Assembly: GCA_017546025.1 (NCBI GenBank)
Contig: JAFYYS010000005.1
Span: 1 to 64,000 of the forward strand
Direction of reading: 5' to 3'
Length of the DNA: 64,000 bases
From: Lachnospiraceae bacterium
GTDB taxonomy: Bacteria; Bacillota; Clostridia; Lachnospirales; Lachnospiraceae
Shown here one piece after another: positions 51,086-59,273 of this stretch. A model generated the notes under the pieces. The model saw only the letters and a list, made by a program, of their open reading frames with translations, was not told where the DNA came from and made no database searches. How positions within the stretch are numbered: the stretch's first letter is position 1; every line of letters starts with the position of its first letter. The translations under genes were made by a program, and so were the position numbers.

Positions 51086-52585
51086 ATGCAGGAAGAATGC
51101 TTACTGACGATGCGCGGCATCGAAAAAAGATTTCCGGGCGTTCTTGCGTTGAACGGCGTGGACTTTTCCTTGAGAAAAGGGGAAATCCATGCGTTGATGG
51201 GAGAAAACGGCGCCGGTAAATCCACACTCATCAAGGTGTTGACGGGCGTGTATCAGATGGATGGCGGAGAAATCCGGCTTAGTGGGGAGAATATCGTAAT
51301 CCGTTCGCCGGAAGATGCCCAGAATAAAGGAATCAGCACGGTATATCAGGAGATTACCCTGTGCCCGAATCTTACCGTTTCCGAGAACATGTTCATCGGC
51401 AGAAAGAGCGGCTTTGTGATTCGCCACAAGGACCGCGAGAAACGCGCGGATGAGATTCTTAAGAGGCTCGGGATTCCGGCAAGAAGCACACAGCTTCTCG
51501 GAAACTGCTCCCTCGCCGTGCAGCAGATGGTTGCCATTGCCCGCGCGGTGGACATGCAGTGCAAGGTTTTGATTCTCGACGAGCCGACCTCGTCCCTCGA
51601 TGATAACGAAGTGCAGATGTTATTCAAACTGATGAGGGATCTTCGGGGCCAGGGCGTCGGCATCATATTTGTCACCCACTTCTTAGAGCAGGTTTACGAG
51701 GTCAGCGATCGGATTACGGTACTTCGAAACGGCGAACTCGTCGGCGAATACCTGACCGAGGAGCTGCCGCAGGTGCAGCTCGTTTCGAAGATGATCGGCA
51801 AAGAGCTCGAAGAGCTCAGCAACCTGGGTGACAGTGAAGATAACAGAATCATGGCGCAGGAAGTGTTCTACGAGGCAAAGGGCCTCTCGAGCACCGAGGC
51901 CATGCCGTTTGACTTCTCAATCCGAAAGGGCGAAGTCAACGGGTTCACGGGGCTTCTCGGTTCGGGCAGAAGCGAAAGCGTCCGTGCCATTTTCGGCGCC
52001 GACAAGGTAAACGGCGGCACCGTAACCGTCAAAGGTAAGCCGGTTAAGATTACGCGTCCGGTCGAGGCCATGAAGCACGGCATCGGCTATCTTGCGGAAG
52101 ACCGGAAACGCGACGGCATCATCGCGGATTTAAGCGTGCGCGAGAACATCATCCTGGCGCTTCAGGTCATGAACGGCATCTTCAAGCCGATCAGCCGGAG
52201 CGAGTCGGAGGCGTTCGCGGACGAATATATAAAAGCTTTGAACATTAAGACTGCCAGCAGGGAGACGCCGGTCGGCTCTCTCTCCGGCGGAAACCAGCAG
52301 AAGGTAATTCTTGCGAGATGGCTTCTGACCCATCCCGATTACCTGATTTTAGACGAGCCCACGCGAGGCATCGACGTGGGAACCAAGCTTGAGATTCAGA
52401 AGCTTGTATTAAAGCTTGCGGAAGAGGGCGTGAGCGTCACATTTATCTCGTCCGAGGTAGAAGAAATGCTCCGTACCTGCAGCCGGCTGATTGTCATGCG
52501 TGACCGTCACATCGTGGGCGAGCTGACCGGCAAGGATTTGAATCAGACGCAGGTCATGAAGACCATCGCGGGAGGTGAAGGGTGA
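51086..52585 (+). CDS. sugar ABC transporter ATPase, two-domain (YtfR/RbsA type)
   Basis: The 499-residue protein has two nucleotide-binding domains. The first has a full Walker A (GENGAGKST) and Walker B (VLILDEPTSSLD), but its signature is a variant (CSLAVQQMVAIARA). The second has a degenerate Walker A region (GLLGSGRSE), with LSGGNQQKVILARW and LILDEPTRGID. This matches RbsA/XylG/YtfR proteins. GGAGG precedes the ATG. Its stop overlaps the first permease start by one base. Confidence 0.95.
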   Translation: MQEECLLTMRGIEKRFPGVLALNGVDFSLRKGEIHALMGENGAGKSTLIKVLTGVYQMDGGEIRLSGENIVIRSPEDAQNKGISTVYQEITLCPNLTVSENMFIGRKSGFVIRHKDREKRADEILKRLGIPARSTQLLGNCSLAVQQMVAIARAVDMQCKVLILDEPTSSLDDNEVQMLFKLMRDLRGQGVGIIFVTHFLEQVYEVSDRITVLRNGELVGEYLTEELPQVQLVSKMIGKELEELSNLGDSEDNRIMAQEVFYEAKGLSSTEAMPFDFSIRKGEVNGFTGLLGSGRSESVRAIFGADKVNGGTVTVKGKPVKITRPVEAMKHGIGYLAEDRKRDGIIADLSVRENIILALQVMNGIFKPISRSESEAFADEYIKALNIKTASRETPVGSLSGGNQQKVILARWLLTHPDYLILDEPTRGIDVGTKLEIQKLVLKLAEEGVSVTFISSEVEEMLRTCSRLIVMRDRHIVGELTGKDLNQTQVMKTIAGGEG

Positions 52586-53667
52586 TGAAAAATGCCATCA
52601 AAAAACTTTTTCGCGGCGGCCTCGGCCAGCTGACCATCCCGTTGGTTGCGATTGCGCTTCTCGCAATCTTCAACCTGATCCGCGACCCGGGCTTTTTCAG
52701 CATCGGAATCGCGCATAACAGCAACGGAAATGCTGTTTTATCCGGCAACATCATCAGCATCATCAACGGCGCGAGCGAACTGGCGATTCTCGCCATCGGC
52801 ATGACGCTGGTAACGGCAGCCTGCGGCGGACAGGATATCAGTGTCGGCGCGGCAGCGGCCATCGCGGGCAGCGTGTTCGTAAAGGTTCTGAAATCGGCAT
52901 CCTCGATTAACGGGGGAACGGTTTTACTGGCATTCCTGCTTTCCTGCATCGTGGCTATGCTGTTCGGAGCGTTCAACGGAACGCTGGTAGCGGTATTCAA
53001 GATTCAGCCGATGATTGCGACGCTGATCCTGTATACGTGCGGCCGTTCCATCGCGTATTGGATTAACGGCGGCGCAACACCGACGATTTCGAATTCAATC
53101 CTTTCCGCCATCGGCGGATTCATCCCGGGCATTCCGTTACCGACGCCCGTGATCATCGTCGTGGTGATGGCGATTCTGTTCAAGCTGCTGTTCCATTTTA
53201 CATCGCTCGAGCTGTTCACGCAGTCGGTCGGAATCAACGGCGGGGCAGCAAGACTGAACGGTATCAACCCGACGTTCATCAAGCTGTTGAGCTTCGTTCT
53301 GCTCGGCGCATGCGTGTCGGTGGCAGGCTGCATCGGCGTATCCCGCCTCGGCCTGATCAACCATGAGACGCTGCTTCTCGATATCGAAATGGACGCCATT
53401 CTGGCTGTGGCAATCGGCGGAAACAGTCTCGGCGGCGGCCGCTTCAAAATCATCGGCAGCATACTCGGCGCCTATATCATTCAGACGCTGACCATCACGC
53501 TTTACGCGATGAAGGTTTCCTCCACGGACGTTAAGGCTTATAAGGCCATCGTCATTGTGCTTCTTGTTGTCATCGGTTCTCCGGTAGTGAAGCAGCGCTT
53601 TACGAAATTCATGACGCGGCTTGCGGAAAACCGGAAAAAAGTATCGGCGAAAGGAGCGGAAGAGTGA
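52585..53667 (+). CDS. sugar ABC transporter permease (YtfT/RbsC type)
   Basis: The 360-residue protein has about nine or ten TM helices and the BPD_transp_2 signature region (GGQDISVGAAAAIAGS, GAFNGTLVAVFKIQPMIATL, ILAVAIGGNSLGGGRFKIIGSILGAYIIQTL). I chose ATG 52585 with GGAGG nine bases upstream; GTG 52582 is an in-frame alternative. It pairs with the next permease; two different permeases are typical of the ytfQRT-yjfF set. Confidence 0.93.
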   Translation: MKNAIKKLFRGGLGQLTIPLVAIALLAIFNLIRDPGFFSIGIAHNSNGNAVLSGNIISIINGASELAILAIGMTLVTAACGGQDISVGAAAAIAGSVFVKVLKSASSINGGTVLLAFLLSCIVAMLFGAFNGTLVAVFKIQPMIATLILYTCGRSIAYWINGGATPTISNSILSAIGGFIPGIPLPTPVIIVVVMAILFKLLFHFTSLELFTQSVGINGGAARLNGINPTFIKLLSFVLLGACVSVAGCIGVSRLGLINHETLLLDIEMDAILAVAIGGNSLGGGRFKIIGSILGAYIIQTLTITLYAMKVSSTDVKAYKAIVIVLLVVIGSPVVKQRFTKFMTRLAENRKKVSAKGAEE

Positions 53668-54698
53668 TGAAGAACCTGTTGAAAAGAAAAGAACCGCTTA
53701 CCGATACCCAGCTTCTGATGACGATTACCATCGGAATCTTCTGTATCATGTATATTCTCGCGATGGTTTTGCTCGGCGGCGGCTTTCTGCGCGCCCAGCA
53801 GATCTTCGATATGTTAAATGATAACGCAAGCCTGATTATCGTATCCTGCGGCCTGACTATCGTCATGATCGGCGGCGGCATCGACATCAGCGTCGGCGCG
53901 GTTACCTCGCTTGTCGTCATGAGCTGTGCCATTTATCTCAATAAGGGCGGCAACATCTTCGTTTCCGTGCTGCTCGCCATCGGCATCGGACTTGCATTCG
54001 GCCTCGTGCAGGGCTTTTTGATCAGCTACCTGGAGATTCAGCCGTTCATCGTCACGCTTGCGGGCATGTTCTTCGCAAGAGGCATGACGACGATTCTTTC
54101 GGTTGACCCGCAGAAGGTTACGCATAAGGGCTTCCTGAATCTTCACAACAACAAAGAGATCCGGATCCGCTGGCTCGGCCACCGGGTTCCGAACGGCAAC
54201 ATCATCCCCGCGGAGATGGAGTTCGGCGTGGTCATCGCGCTGATCATCGTGATCATCGTGTTCCTGCTGCTGAAGTTCGGAAGGCTCGGTCGCAACTTTT
54301 ACGCGATGGGCGGCAACCAGCAAAGCGCCCTGATGCTCGGCATCAATGTTAAGAAAACCCGTTTTCTGAGCTATGTCATCTGCGGATTTCTGAGCGGCAT
54401 TTCGGGCTATGTGTTCTTAATGCACACGGCCGCGGGAAATGCGACGAACGCAGCCGGCATGGAGATGAACGCGATTGCTTCCTCGATCATTGGCGGCACG
54501 CTTCTCACCGGCGGTGTCGGCAATGTCATCGGCACATTTTTCGGCGTCATGAGCCTTACGACCATCAAGAAGATCGTTGTCTCGAGCGGACTGAACGATC
54601 CCTGGTGGCAGAGCATCACGACCGGCGGCATGCTTTGCTTCTTCATCCTGCTGCAGAGCGTGGTTCTCGGCAGACGCCAAAAACGAAAAAACAAATAA
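53667..54698 (+). CDS. sugar ABC transporter permease (YjfF type)
   Basis: The 343-residue protein has the same family signatures as the previous gene (GGGIDISVGAVTSLVVMS, FLISYLEIQPFIVTLAGMFFARG, AIASSIIGGTLLTGGVGNVIGTFFGV). ATG 53667 overlaps the previous stop by one base; GTG 53664 is a possible alternative with better spacing to GGAG. It is the last gene of the transporter unit and is followed by a strong bidirectional terminator. Confidence 0.93.
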   Translation: MKNLLKRKEPLTDTQLLMTITIGIFCIMYILAMVLLGGGFLRAQQIFDMLNDNASLIIVSCGLTIVMIGGGIDISVGAVTSLVVMSCAIYLNKGGNIFVSVLLAIGIGLAFGLVQGFLISYLEIQPFIVTLAGMFFARGMTTILSVDPQKVTHKGFLNLHNNKEIRIRWLGHRVPNGNIIPAEMEFGVVIALIIVIIVFLLLKFGRLGRNFYAMGGNQQSALMLGINVKKTRFLSYVICGFLSGISGYVFLMHTAAGNATNAAGMEMNAIASSIIGGTLLTGGVGNVIGTFFGVMSLTTIKKIVVSSGLNDPWWQSITTGGMLCFFILLQSVVLGRRQKRKNK

Positions 54699-54745
54699 CT
54701 CAATTTTTTCATGTTTCCTTCTTACGCTGTGGGTTTATCGGCAGC

Positions 54746-54792
54746 AAAAATAACACCCTCTCTGCCTCGGGCAAAGGGGGTGTTATTTTTTT
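54746..54792. terminator. bidirectional terminator, transporter / transglutaminase operons
   Basis: AAAAATAACACCC (54746-54758) pairs perfectly with GGGTGTTATTTTT (54778-54790). A- and T-runs on both sides let it serve both converging units. Confidence 0.92.
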
Positions 54793-54796
54793 CTTT

Positions 54797-54808
54797 GGAA
54801 AATGTGAC
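54797..54808 (-). repeat. GTCRCATTTTCC motif copy
   Basis: On the minus strand GTCACATTTTCC, six bases after the stop of the transglutaminase-like gene and just before the shared terminator. Confidence 0.6.
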
Positions 54809-54814
54809 GCCGGC

Positions 54815-57061
54815 CTATCTCAGGAACCGGTTTGCCATTCCGTAGATGCGGTAGCGTACCGGACTTTGTTTCTTAAACGCGCTCAGAAGAATCTTATTGC
54901 CGTGAAGCATCTCTTCGGCAATCCAGCCTGCGTTTCCGGGCTCCGCGTACAGGAAGGAATCGTAGGCTCTGAGCCAGGATGTTCCGTCTTCGGGCAGGAG
55001 CGGCTTCAGACGCTCTGCGTATTCAAGAAGCGTTTCGGAGTCCTCGGCAGGAAGCTTGAGCCAGCCGAGAATTCTCTTGTTTCTTCGATGGAGAACAAGC
55101 ACTCTTTCGTAAGCGGACATCTTCTTAAAGCGCTTTCTCGCCACGAAACGGTCAATCAAAAGAGCGCTCACGGTGAAGACCAGTACACCGCCCAGACCGA
55201 TCAGACAGAAGAAGAGGAAGCCGCCTTCTTCCTTCGAAATCGGGTCGTCCTCGGGGCCGGGTGTCGGTGTCGCGGTGATGCGGACCGGCTTGACGGAAGG
55301 CGTGATCAAAGTATAAATCGGAACGGTGCCGTCGCTCTGTCCGGATTCGGCCAGCTCTTCACGGGTTGCCCAGTAATAGTCGGTGCTGTAGCCGGGTGTT
55401 GCATCAAAGGCAATCCAGCCGAGATTCTCGAAATAGATTTCGCACCACGAATGCGACATGGCGGTCGTGACGGAAACCGTATCCACACCGTTTAGCGGGA
55501 TATAGAAGCCGTTCACGTAGCGGGCCGGAAGGCCGTACGCTCTTGCCAGAAGTGTCATCGCCGTCGCGTAGTGGATACACGAACCGACGCGCGAGTCAAG
55601 GAACGCATCGAGGAAGCTCGACGCATCATTCACGCTCTTCGGCATCGCCGGAACGGTTCCGCTGTATGTAAAGGACGAAAGCGTGCGCTCAAGCGCGAGC
55701 ATCGCCTCGTAATCGCTTGCAGTCCCGGCGGTCGCCTCCGATAAGAAGGCGCGGGTCTTTTCGGATATCGAAACCGGCTGTCCGTACAGGCGCCTCATGC
55801 GCTGCCGGTAAGCAGCAAGGCCTGCGTATGTGCAGCCGGCAAGCGGTCTGCCCTGTCTAACCAGAACGCGGCGCCATGCCTCTTCGGTGATGGGCTCGGG
55901 ATTCGCGACATATTCGGCGAAGGCACTGTGCAGACGGTTCAGCTGCAAAAATGCCACATAATAATCCGTGTGGTTGCCGGCCCGTTTTTTGAAGTAGAGG
56001 TTTCCGCCCTTTTCCTCGGCGTCGATGCGAAGCAGGGAATCCGGGTCGGTAAACGACTTCAACGGCACGAAAAGGCACTCGGTCGAGAAATCCTTAAAGG
56101 AAACATCGACGGTGCTCCAGCGCGCGTAGTCGGAGAACTGCGGCGCCGCGTCAAATGCCACGAGCGTCTCCAGAAGGTCATAGCCGTAGTCGGTTGTATC
56201 CGTCAGCTTATCGGTGCTTGACCACTCCATGTCTTTAAAGGTGTCGCAAACCTGACCGCCTAAGCGGAGGGCCTTAGAGGAAACCGTTCGCGGCGAAGCC
56301 GTGAACAGGATGCGGTCGTCATTTTCCATGCGCGTGCCGCCACGGACCTTCGTGGTTTCGGAGAAGCCGGGCTTGATGGATTCGAAGTCGTCGGGCGTGC
56401 CGTGAATCCGGACGGAGATGCTCTTTGAGATGTCTTCAATCTTCTCAAAGATGTTTCGGAAGAACTTCCAGTCGTACGGCTCGGATTTGATCGGGAACTG
56501 CGAGCAGATCACGAGTAAAAGCGCGACAAACGGCGCAATCGCGGGCAGGTGCACGGCGTGTTCGGTGTCGCCCTGCCTGCGCCATCTCGTCTGCGTCTCG
56601 TCCGCGAGCAGTAAGATGAAAAATGCGAAGAGGAAGGTCAGTCCCACGCGGGGCACTTTGTACTCTTCAATCAGCAAAAAGACAAGAATGCCGAGCGTCG
56701 CGAGGATGCACATGTATCTCGCAAAGCGCGAAGCGCGGCAGAAGCAGGCCAGTAAGAAGCAGCAAACGGCAACCGCGGGGATGATCCACAGATAGCGGTG
56801 GGCATACAGGTAGCCGGGCCGTTTGCGGCCGTATAAAAGCGGAAGTAACAGCAGGATCACGGCGACGCCCGCGGGGATGAAGCGCTCGCGCCCGTCAAGG
56901 AAGCGCACAAGCGTGCAGATGAGAATCGAGAGCACCGTCAGAAGAATGATTCCGATGCCGGCTTTCCGGGCGCCGAAGACGGTGTGGAACAGGATTGTCA
57001 GACCGAGGGCAAACGGAAGCGCCAGGACAGGTTCATAGAGGTAACCGTAGAGTCGTTTCAT
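54815..57061 (-). CDS. transglutaminase-like membrane protein (copy 1)
   Basis: The 748-residue protein has about six N-terminal TM helices (to about residue 195), an outer region and a transglutaminase-core domain. The triad is visible as Cys in GSCIHYATAM (about 494), His in SHSWCEIYF (about 537) and Asp in FDATPGY (about 552). After a further TM helix (about 610-632) comes a cytoplasmic DUF4129-like tail. This TgpA-type architecture is linked with DUF58 and MoxR proteins. The start ATG at 57061 overlaps the DUF58 stop; AAAGGAGG lies upstream. It is clearly paralogous to the gene at 59274-61460. Substrate unknown; cell-surface peptide or glycan cross-linking is the usual guess. Confidence 0.9.
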   Translation of the reverse strand: MKRLYGYLYEPVLALPFALGLTILFHTVFGARKAGIGIILLTVLSILICTLVRFLDGRERFIPAGVAVILLLLPLLYGRKRPGYLYAHRYLWIIPAVAVCCFLLACFCRASRFARYMCILATLGILVFLLIEEYKVPRVGLTFLFAFFILLLADETQTRWRRQGDTEHAVHLPAIAPFVALLLVICSQFPIKSEPYDWKFFRNIFEKIEDISKSISVRIHGTPDDFESIKPGFSETTKVRGGTRMENDDRILFTASPRTVSSKALRLGGQVCDTFKDMEWSSTDKLTDTTDYGYDLLETLVAFDAAPQFSDYARWSTVDVSFKDFSTECLFVPLKSFTDPDSLLRIDAEEKGGNLYFKKRAGNHTDYYVAFLQLNRLHSAFAEYVANPEPITEEAWRRVLVRQGRPLAGCTYAGLAAYRQRMRRLYGQPVSISEKTRAFLSEATAGTASDYEAMLALERTLSSFTYSGTVPAMPKSVNDASSFLDAFLDSRVGSCIHYATAMTLLARAYGLPARYVNGFYIPLNGVDTVSVTTAMSHSWCEIYFENLGWIAFDATPGYSTDYYWATREELAESGQSDGTVPIYTLITPSVKPVRITATPTPGPEDDPISKEEGGFLFFCLIGLGGVLVFTVSALLIDRFVARKRFKKMSAYERVLVLHRRNKRILGWLKLPAEDSETLLEYAERLKPLLPEDGTSWLRAYDSFLYAEPGNAGWIAEEMLHGNKILLSAFKKQSPVRYRIYGMANRFLR

Positions 57062-58221
57062 CACAGCACCTCCTTTAAATCAGCGAACGGAGACACCGGA
57101 ATGACCGTTGTTCTCGGGAGCGAAAGCTCGGGGATTTCGCTGTCATCCTTCGTAACCACGAAGATGACGACCGGAATGCCGTTTCCGTTTAAGAAAGCGG
57201 CATAATCGAGTGCTTCCGTCGAAAGGGAGGGCAGCACGAAGAACGCCCCGCGGCTTTCAACAGGAGACGGAACGGAGCCGGCGTCCTTCAGGAGGGCAGC
57301 GTCCTCATACGAGGGCATGAAGGAAAAGCCTGCCATTGCGTTATAAAACAAATCAAAGGAAGGGCGGCTCGTGATGATATGCTCATGCAGACAGTCGGAA
57401 CGGAACAGCGCGCGTACCGGAATGGTGCGGCGCTCGAAGAAATCGGCAAGCGAGAGCGCGATTTCGAGAATCCGGTTCTCCTCCGGAAGATAGCGCGCCG
57501 GCTCATCGCTTACGTGCTTTGAGCTAATCAGAATCAGAATGCTTTTCTGCTCCTCACCCGTGGTGTTTCGGACCATCAGCTTCTGCTCCTTCGCGGAGGC
57601 AAGCCAGTGGATGCGCCGCGGGTCATCGCCCGAGACATATTCGCGAAGGGAGGGCTCCAAAACGCCCGTGCCGTTCGGCGAATCGAGCGAGAGAATCGGG
57701 GAAAGCTTTAAGGAGCGAAGCTCCGAAAGGGAGATGACCGCCGGATTGATCGTGACATCGAGCGGCTCCTTGTTCTTATACCGGAAGCGGACAATCCGCA
57801 GGAAATCGGTGACGATGACATCCTTGATGCCGACATTGTAAGCGCCGCGGTACCGGCAGATCAGGGACGTGTCCCTCGTGAGGTCGGTCTTCGGAAGGAG
57901 CTCGTACTCCACACCGTCCGAAAGGGCGTAAACCATTGAAAAATCCGCAAAAAACCTAACCCTTACGCCGGCGAAGGCGAAGGGGTCCTCATTTTGCAAT
58001 GTAAAGAAATAGGGGATTGCCTGTCCGGCGGTGAACGTCTTTCCGATGAGTCTTTGGTAGATCCGGAAGCGGAGGCACACGTACACAAGGTACAGCGCGG
58101 ACGCAACCGGCAGCAGCGTGATCAGCAGAAAGAAACCGTAAGAAACCGGGCCGCCGTAAAATGTGATGGCGACCAGGGACAGAATCCACAGCAGCAAAAC
58201 AATCAGACGGTTTCGTAACAC
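57061..58221 (-). CDS. DUF58 protein (copy 1)
   Basis: The 386-residue protein has two N-terminal TM helices (about 4-45), a middle beta-rich domain and the DUF58 signature REYVSGDDPRRIHWLASAKEQKLMVR (about 198-223), then a von Willebrand A-like C-terminal part. DUF58 proteins work with MoxR AAA ATPases, encoded immediately upstream here. The start is GTG 58221 with only a weak ribosome site (GAGAGTAGG), consistent with coupling to the MoxR gene whose stop is 9 bases upstream. Confidence 0.92.
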   Translation of the reverse strand: MLRNRLIVLLLWILSLVAITFYGGPVSYGFFLLITLLPVASALYLVYVCLRFRIYQRLIGKTFTAGQAIPYFFTLQNEDPFAFAGVRVRFFADFSMVYALSDGVEYELLPKTDLTRDTSLICRYRGAYNVGIKDVIVTDFLRIVRFRYKNKEPLDVTINPAVISLSELRSLKLSPILSLDSPNGTGVLEPSLREYVSGDDPRRIHWLASAKEQKLMVRNTTGEEQKSILILISSKHVSDEPARYLPEENRILEIALSLADFFERRTIPVRALFRSDCLHEHIITSRPSFDLFYNAMAGFSFMPSYEDAALLKDAGSVPSPVESRGAFFVLPSLSTEALDYAAFLNGNGIPVVIFVVTKDDSEIPELSLPRTTVIPVSPFADLKEVL

Positions 58222-58230
58222 GAATGATAC

Positions 58231-59151
58231 CTACTCTCTCGGAACTTTAACCTTACGGATGATTTCAGTCAGAACGGCATCCTCGCTGTCGCCGGCCATG
58301 CGGGCATCGGCGGTCAGGCTGATGCGGTGGTGCAGAACGTTCACGGCAACGGCCTTGATTTCGTCGGGACCGACATAGTCACGGCCGTTCATGTAAGCCT
58401 TGGCCTGCGCCGCGCGAAGAAGCGACAGGAGCGCTCTGGGGCTCGCGCCGGACTCGAGGCGGGCATCGTGTCTCGTCTGGTCGATGATGTCCTGCAGATA
58501 CGAAAGCACGGCGTCGCTTACATGAAGCTTCTCGACGTCCTTCTTCATGGCAGGAAGCGCGGTCGGACGGAGCACGGTCTTCACGGAAGTCGGGTCGGTG
58601 CCGTCGAGGAACTGGCGCGCCATCAAAACTTCGGTCTCATTGTCCGGATAGCCGATTGAAAGCCGCATCATGAAACGGTCCAGCTGTGCCTCGGGCAGCG
58701 GATAGGTGCCGAGGAAACGGGCCGGGTTCTCGGTCGCGATGACCATGAACGGCTCGGGAAGCGGGCGGACAACGCCGTCGACCGTAACCTGACCTTCCGC
58801 CATCGCCTCAAGAAGGCTGGCCTGCGTCTTGGGCGAGGTACGGTTGATTTCGTCGGCCAGAAGAATCTGGTTCATGACGGTGCCTTCGCGGTAATCGAAG
58901 GTGCCGGTTTTCATGTTGTAAACGGTGGAACCGACCACATCCGACGGAAGCGTGTCAGGCGTGAACTGGATGCGCCCGAACTTCAGTCCGGTTGCTCCGG
59001 CAAGCACTCTTGCAAGCGTCGTTTTGCCGACGCCGGGCATGTCCTCAAGGAGCACATGGCCGCCCGCAAGAAGGCACACCAGAATATTGTCCGTAACGTC
59101 AGCTTTGCCGACGAAGACACGGTTAATCTCGTTTCTTAATTGATCTATCAT
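58231..59151 (-). CDS. MoxR-type AAA ATPase
   Basis: The 306-residue protein has Walker A EDMPGVGKTTLAR (about 36-48), Walker B ILLADEINRTSPKTQ (about 98-112), sensor 1 VIATENP and an arginine-rich LDRFMMR segment. MoxR ATPases act as chaperones that assemble or activate metal- or VWA-containing partners, here presumably the DUF58 protein. GGGAGG precedes the ATG. It is first in the MoxR-DUF58-transglutaminase operon and has its own promoter. The second DUF58-transglutaminase pair upstream has no MoxR gene of its own. Confidence 0.95.
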   Translation of the reverse strand: MIDQLRNEINRVFVGKADVTDNILVCLLAGGHVLLEDMPGVGKTTLARVLAGATGLKFGRIQFTPDTLPSDVVGSTVYNMKTGTFDYREGTVMNQILLADEINRTSPKTQASLLEAMAEGQVTVDGVVRPLPEPFMVIATENPARFLGTYPLPEAQLDRFMMRLSIGYPDNETEVLMARQFLDGTDPTSVKTVLRPTALPAMKKDVEKLHVSDAVLSYLQDIIDQTRHDARLESGASPRALLSLLRAAQAKAYMNGRDYVGPDEIKAVAVNVLHHRISLTADARMAGDSEDAVLTEIIRKVKVPRE

Positions 59152-59184
59152 AACATCCTCCCGAACGTTTTTAGTTCTTTGTTA

Positions 59185-59214
59185 AGTATACCACGTGAAA
59201 ACGCGGCGGAACAA
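59185..59214 (-). promoter_or_regulatory. promoter of the MoxR operon
   Basis: On the minus strand, TTGTTC (59214-59209), an 18-base spacer, then TATACT (59190-59185), about 34 bases before the start codon. Confidence 0.72.
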
Positions 59215-59244
59215 TGGCGTAATTGATATAGGATTTGGGCATGA

Positions 59245-59269
59245 CGTGGAAAATGTCACATTTTCCACG
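59245..59269. promoter_or_regulatory. 12-1-12 perfect palindrome upstream of the MoxR promoter
   Basis: CGTGGAAAATGT (59245-59256), one centre base, then ACATTTTCCACG (59258-59269). It includes one exact GTCACATTTTCC copy (59255-59266). With a one-base centre it fits a dimer-binding operator better than a terminator hairpin. It lies between the upstream transglutaminase stop (59274) and the MoxR -35 (59214). Confidence 0.7.
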
Positions 59270-59273
59270 GAAG

